Positions 5,923 through 9,117 of a stretch of 9,117 nt of DNA are shown here, piece after piece (position 1 is the first letter of the stretch; each line of letters starts with the position of its first letter). Below the pieces are notes generated by a model, which did not search any database, was not told where the DNA came from, and saw only the letters and a program-made list of their open reading frames with translations. The position numbers were made by a program, and so were the translations under genes. The stretch comes from Candidatus Caccocola faecipullorum (GTDB lineage: Bacteria; Synergistota; Synergistia; Synergistales; Synergistaceae). The stretch is taken from the NCBI GenBank assembly GCA_018716365.1, contig DVKA01000178.1, positions 1 to 9,117 on the forward strand, given 5' to 3'.

Positions 5923-6388
5923 CGGGCGGCGCGGCTTTACGCTTGTCGAGCTGCTGTGCGTATCCGCCGCCCTCTGCATCCTCGCGGGAGCGGCGGCGCT
6001 CGCCTTCGGAGAGGCGGACGAACGCAGAATCGTGCGCGAAGAGGCGGAAGAGCTGCGCTCGTGGCTGAGCTCGCGCATGGCGCAGGCCGCGCGCGAGGGC
6101 GCGGATTTCAAACTCTATCCGGTCGACGACAACGCGCGGCATTACGAGCTTATGCTTGAATGGGACGGCGGTTCGAGAGATATGGAACATGAAACGTATC
6201 TTCCCGAACGGGCGGACATCGGGCTCACAAAAACCGCGCGGGAATATAAGTTCGACGGAGAATGGTTTACGCTCACTCCCGCCGCATCGTTTATAATAAG
6301 GTCGCGTAAAGATTTCTCGATCCGTCTGTTCGTGACGGTTTCCGGGAGCGGGTACGCCGGTGTGTACGAAACTTTGGAGGAGCAATAA
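5909..6388 (+). CDS. Type IV pilin-like protein (pseudopilin) with class III signal
   Basis: The 159-residue product starts with a basic leader (MKRRSGRRG) followed by FTLVEL, the site cut and N-methylated by prepilin peptidase. Cleavage would fall between Gly9 and Phe10, leaving Glu14 as the +5 glutamate needed for assembly. One hydrophobic helix follows (to about residue 33), then a charged, soluble C-terminal domain of ~120 residues without clear motifs. This is the plan of minor pilins and GspH-type pseudopilins, which sit in the inner membrane and join a pilus or type II secretion-like fibre. No assembly ATPase, platform protein or other pilin gene lies nearby, so the partner machine must be elsewhere. 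The start is GTG at 5909 inside the thioesterase gene (14-nt overlap) with only a weak ribosome site, which suggests coupling. Confidence 0.8.
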   Translation: MKRRSGRRGFTLVELLCVSAALCILAGAAALAFGEADERRIVREEAEELRSWLSSRMAQAAREGADFKLYPVDDNARHYELMLEWDGGSRDMEHETYLPERADIGLTKTAREYKFDGEWFTLTPAASFIIRSRKDFSIRLFVTVSGSGYAGVYETLEEQ

Positions 6389-6391
6389 GGC

Positions 6392-7003
6392 GTGGAGAAA
6401 AATTCCTGGCATGACGAAATAGATTTTCACTGCACCTTCGGGGTGTGGCCCTTCAAGAAGAGCCTCGACATAACCCCCGCAGGCTTCCTCTACTGCGGCG
6501 AACTTTTCCCGCTCAAGACTATAACGCGGCTGCGCTGGGGCATAGACCAGAAACGCGGCGGCGTTCTGCCGAAGGTCATCTACCTCGCCACATTCGGCAC
6601 CGCGACGAGGGAATTCACGATAAAGACGAAACAGCGGGATTTCTACGAACACCTGACGCAGCGCTTCTGGCGCGCGGCGGGACGCCGCCTCATGGCCGAG
6701 ATGCTCGACGGCCTCAGAAAAGGCGGCAGCTATATGTTCGGAGGCTTCGCCGTATCGGACGAAGGGCTGACGGTCAGGCCCAAAGGGCTGTTCAAAGGCC
6801 AGCGTTCCGAATTTTTCGAATGGGCGAAGCTCAAATGGGGGATAGTCAACGGCAACCTCGTCTTCACAAAGGCGGATTCGCCGGAAAATCCGATAGCGAG
6901 CGCTTCGTTCCTGTGGATAGACAACGCACATATCCTGAGCGTCGCCCTGGCGCTCCTTCAGGAACGCGCGGACAAGAGGAGGCTAAGCGCGATAGCGGAT
7001 TAA
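6392..7003 (+). CDS. Uncharacterised protein with two similar PH-like halves
   Basis: I do not recognise this 203-residue protein. It has no signal peptide or membrane span and is probably cytosolic. Two halves look alike: L25-I51 contains LDITPAGF...LRWGI and L126-I151 contains LTVRPKGL...LKWGI, each followed by beta-rich sequence and a C-terminal helix (YEHLTQRFW at 85-93; HILSVALALLQ at 180-190). Short strands capped by a helix resemble bacterial PH-like domains, but this is a guess from pattern. The GTG start lies 11 nt after GGAGG (6376-6380) and 3 nt after the stop of the pilin-like gene. Its stop is directly followed by the ATG of the peptidase gene. Tight packing suggests a shared function with the pilin-like and peptidase proteins. 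Confidence 0.75.
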   Translation: MEKNSWHDEIDFHCTFGVWPFKKSLDITPAGFLYCGELFPLKTITRLRWGIDQKRGGVLPKVIYLATFGTATREFTIKTKQRDFYEHLTQRFWRAAGRRLMAEMLDGLRKGGSYMFGGFAVSDEGLTVRPKGLFKGQRSEFFEWAKLKWGIVNGNLVFTKADSPENPIASASFLWIDNAHILSVALALLQERADKRRLSAIAD

Positions 7004-7723
7004 ATGAAAAACAGACCGAGACGCATTCCGATGCCGGAATGGATAGAGATAGACCCCGAGAGCGCGGCCGCAGTCGGCCCGCTTTCTTCTTACGCGCATT
7101 CGCCCTACTTCGCCGCGCCCGATTTTTACTCGATGCGCAGCAATGACAAAGGGCTGACGATACTCAGCGAATACCCGACATACCAGCAGACGAAGGGATA
7201 CAGCTGCGGCCCCAGCGCCGTGCTCACGATACTCTGGCACTTCGGCGTCACGCACTACGACGAAGAGACGCTCGTCAAACTCTGCGGAACCCTGACGAAG
7301 CCGAACGAGCGCGGCGAAGGCGGCACCCCGACTTCCGGTATATGCCGCTTCTTTGAAAATATCGGCTGGAACGTCGAGTCAAGCCTCTACGCGCCCGTGC
7401 GCAACAGCGTCATATTCGACAGCTCCGCGCGCTTCCGCGGCTACGCGCTCGAAAAACTGCGCGCCGGAATCCCGATAATGGTCGAAAACATCTGCATGGG
7501 CGCGCACTGGCGCGTGCTCATCGGCTACGACACGATGGGAACGGAAACCGTCGCCGACGACGTGCTCATCTTTATGGACAGCTCCGACACGCGCGACCAC
7601 TGCCACGACGGCTACGCCGTCGAAAACGCCGAAGAATTCTTCGACACATGGCGCGACCACTGCGCCCTCCCCCCCGACCAGAAAATCCAGCAATTCGTCG
7701 CGGCGTGGCCGAAAGAACGATAA
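7004..7723 (+). CDS. C39-like (papain-fold) cysteine peptidase family protein
   Basis: The 239-residue product has the C39-type active site: QQTKGYSCGPSAV (61-73), with Gln62 as oxyanion residue and Cys68 as nucleophile, then GAHWRVLIGYD with His168, and FMDSSD with Asp192 as the likely third residue. C39 domains in bacteriocin exporters cut leader peptides after Gly-Gly; stand-alone C39-like proteins are common and mostly unassigned. No signal peptide, membrane span or ABC domain is present, so action in the cytoplasm is likely. It is the last gene of the operon: the ATG directly follows the TAA of the previous gene, with the nearest GAGGAGG about 20 nt upstream, so translation probably depends on coupling. 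A C7 run at 7669-7675 lies close to the 3' end. A transglutaminase-like or deamidase activity on the same fold is an alternative. Confidence 0.82.
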   Translation: MKNRPRRIPMPEWIEIDPESAAAVGPLSSYAHSPYFAAPDFYSMRSNDKGLTILSEYPTYQQTKGYSCGPSAVLTILWHFGVTHYDEETLVKLCGTLTKPNERGEGGTPTSGICRFFENIGWNVESSLYAPVRNSVIFDSSARFRGYALEKLRAGIPIMVENICMGAHWRVLIGYDTMGTETVADDVLIFMDSSDTRDHCHDGYAVENAEEFFDTWRDHCALPPDQKIQQFVAAWPKER

Positions 7724-7757
7724 AACTGAGCAGATTCCTGAAATTAGCAGCAGCGCA

Positions 7758-7795
7758 GCCGCGTAACGCATAAAGCGAGACGCGGCGGATTTTTT
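7758..7795 (+). terminator. Likely rho-independent terminator of the six-gene operon
   Basis: GCCGCGT (7758-7764) pairs with ACGCGGC (7780-7786) around a 15-nt loop that can form a small inner CGC/GCG stem. Six T follow at 7790-7795 after a 3-nt gap. It lies 34 nt after the peptidase stop and before the promoter of the repair gene. The loop is longer than ideal. Confidence 0.6.
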
Positions 7796-7842
7796 ATCGC
7801 GCGCTTCCATGTCCGAAAAGTGCCGGACTTCCGCTCTGGTTT

Positions 7843-7851
7843 TGCTATAAT
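7843..7851 (+). promoter_or_regulatory. Extended -10 promoter of the Ada-AlkA gene
   Basis: TGCTATAAT combines a perfect TATAAT (7846-7851) with the TGn extension. The -35 region is weak (CCGGAC at 17-nt spacing). It is 31 nt from the ATG, with GGGGAGG in between at 7868-7874. I saw no clear Ada-box match, so autoregulation by methylated Ada cannot be claimed from the sequence. Confidence 0.65.
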
Positions 7852-7882
7852 CGCCTCAAATCCGAGCGGGGAGGCGGGGTTT

Positions 7883-9117
7883 ATGCTTGAAGATAAAAAA
7901 GCCCTCTACGCCGCGCTTTTGGCGCGCGACGCGCGGTTTGACGGGCGGTTCTTTGTGGGCGTCTCATCGACCGGCGTATACTGCCGCCCCATCTGTCGCG
8001 TGAAAGCGCCGAAATTTGAAAACTGCACCTTTTTTGCGGCGGCCGCCGAGGCTGAACAGGCTGGATACAGGCCGTGCCTAAGATGCCGGCCGGAGCTTGC
8101 GCCCGGCTCGTCCCCGATGGACGCCTCGACGGCGCTCGCCCGCGCCGCGGCGCTCTCGATTGAGGAAAACTGCGGCGACGGAGAGAGCCTTGAGGCTGTC
8201 GCTGCGCGCTTCGGATGCACCGCCCGTCATCTGCGCCGCGTCTTTGAAGCGGAGTACCACGTGACGCCTGTGCGCTGGAGGCTGACGTGCCGTCTTCTGC
8301 TTGCGAAGAGCCTTCTTGCCGACACCGCCCTTCCCGTCGTAGACATAGCGGCTGCCTCTGGCTTCGGAAGTCTGCGGCGCTTCAACGACGCTTTCAAAAA
8401 ATATTACAAAATGAATCCCTCAGCGATGCGCCGCAGCGCTGCGAAGGCGCGCTCAAACGGCGGCGCAATAACGGTCTCGCTCGGTTACCGTCCTCCGTAT
8501 CTCTGGGACGAAATTCTGCGTTTCTTCGCCGCGCGTGCGATCCCCGGCGTGGAAACGGTGCGCGGCGGCGCGTACATGCGCGCGGTGCGCTTTGCTGGCG
8601 CCGGCGCGGACGGAGCGGACGCATGCGGATGGTTCGCCGTCTCGCACAATCCGGCGAAAAACGCGCTCGACGTTACTGTGAGCGAAAGTCTGCTTCCCGT
8701 CCTGCCGCGGCTGCTCGCGAGGGTGCGCTCGATGTTCGACCTATACTGCGAGCCGTCTGAAATATATGCGGCGCTCTCTACGATGAACGGCATAAAGCCC
8801 GGGCTGTGCCGCCTTGGCACGCGCCTGCCCGGCTGTTTTGAATTCTTCGAGCTGGCCGCGCGCGCCGTCCTCGGCCAGCAGATTACGGTCAGGGCCGCTG
8901 GCACGCTTGCGGGGCGCATCGCCGGGGCTTTCGGCGTGCCTGTTGTGACTGGCGTAGACGGGCTGACGCGCACTTTTCCGCCCCCCGAGGCTATACTTTC
9001 GCTCGAAGGCGGCGCGGAACGCCGTCTAGGCGAACTTGGCGTAATCTCCGCACGCGCCGCGGCGATGCGGACTATTGCCGAAAAGCTCGTAAAGCGTGAG
9101 ATAAATCTCGGCCTCTG
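7883..9117 (+). CDS. Ada-AlkA fusion: DNA alkylation repair regulator/glycosylase, cut by window end
   Basis: The open frame runs 411 codons to the window edge. Residues 1-75 match the Ada N-terminal domain, with zinc ligands Cys34, Cys38 (CRPIC), Cys65 and Cys68 (CLRC), spaced as Cys38/42/69/72 of E. coli Ada; Cys34 would take the methyl group from phosphotriesters. Residues ~83-185 form an AraC-type helix-turn-helix domain (SLEAVAARFGCTARHLRRVF; VVDIAAASGFGSLRRFNDAF). From ~195 an AlkA-type 3-methyladenine glycosylase begins (VSLGYRPPYLWDEIL; ARAVLGQQITVRAA at 326-339). The O6-methylguanine transferase part of E. coli Ada is absent, as is usual in such fusions. The helix-hairpin-helix and catalytic Asp would lie beyond the window. 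The ATG is 8 nt after GGGGAGG. The protein likely senses methyl damage, activates repair genes and excises alkylated bases. Confidence 0.92.
   Translation, partial: MLEDKKALYAALLARDARFDGRFFVGVSSTGVYCRPICRVKAPKFENCTFFAAAAEAEQAGYRPCLRCRPELAPGSSPMDASTALARAAALSIEENCGDGESLEAVAARFGCTARHLRRVFEAEYHVTPVRWRLTCRLLLAKSLLADTALPVVDIAAASGFGSLRRFNDAFKKYYKMNPSAMRRSAAKARSNGGAITVSLGYRPPYLWDEILRFFAARAIPGVETVRGGAYMRAVRFAGAGADGADACGWFAVSHNPAKNALDVTVSESLLPVLPRLLARVRSMFDLYCEPSEIYAALSTMNGIKPGLCRLGTRLPGCFEFFELAARAVLGQQITVRAAGTLAGRIAGAFGVPVVTGVDGLTRTFPPPEAILSLEGGAERRLGELGVISARAAAMRTIAEKLVKREINLGL

Noticed and set aside
5753..6931. 392-codon minus-strand open frame opposite the thioesterase, pilin-like and PH-like genes
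   Set aside because: The length is notable, but it spans three plus-strand genes with motifs, ribosome sites and tight spacing. Long antisense frames are expected with strong G/C third-position bias.
7669..7675. C7 run in the peptidase gene as a second phase-variation tract
   Set aside because: It lies near the 3' end, past all catalytic residues, in an intact frame. A slip would change only about 20 C-terminal residues, and C7 is not rare in GC-rich DNA.

Overview
The window is GC-rich bacterial DNA with short intergenic gaps, Shine-Dalgarno sites of the GGAGG type, frequent GTG/TTG starts and dense same-strand packing. A secreted protein with an SLH-like N-terminal segment, a type IV pilin-like signal, a serpin, a 2[4Fe-4S]-nitroreductase and a divergent Tet(M)-like GTPase together suggest an anaerobic, diderm, host-associated bacterium. 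Synergistota (for example a Cloacibacillus or Synergistes relative) is my best guess, but it is an inference without a database search. No rRNA, tRNA, CRISPR array, insertion sequence or phage gene was seen.

Left part (1-2575, minus strand). A serpin with a signal peptide and an SLH-like segment is read leftward and ends at a strong intrinsic terminator (980-1010). Downstream on the same strand starts a separate gene for a GLUG-repeat surface protein that runs off the left edge. Its signal-peptide region is interrupted by a run of eight C (coding strand; G8 at 751-758). With eight C the reading frame stops after 21 codons; with seven it opens into a full signal peptide and the repeat protein. 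This is the most striking signal in the window and looks like a phase-variation switch.

Centre (2576-2746). A divergent intergenic region holds a TATAAT -10 box for the serpin, an extended -10 for the rightward operon and a perfect 11-bp inverted repeat between them.

Right part (2747-7723, plus strand). Six genes with overlaps or gaps of 16 nt or less form an apparent operon: ferredoxin-nitroreductase, Tet(M)-like translational GTPase, YbgC-type thioesterase, a lone pilin-like protein, a protein with two similar PH-like halves, and a C39-like cysteine peptidase. A plausible intrinsic terminator follows at 7758-7795. The Tet(M)-like protein lacks the loop residues linked to tetracycline release, so a drug-resistance role should not be assumed. 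The last three genes have no function that I can name with confidence.

Right edge (7843-9117, plus strand). A separate promoter drives an Ada-AlkA type DNA alkylation repair fusion, cut by the window end before its glycosylase active site.
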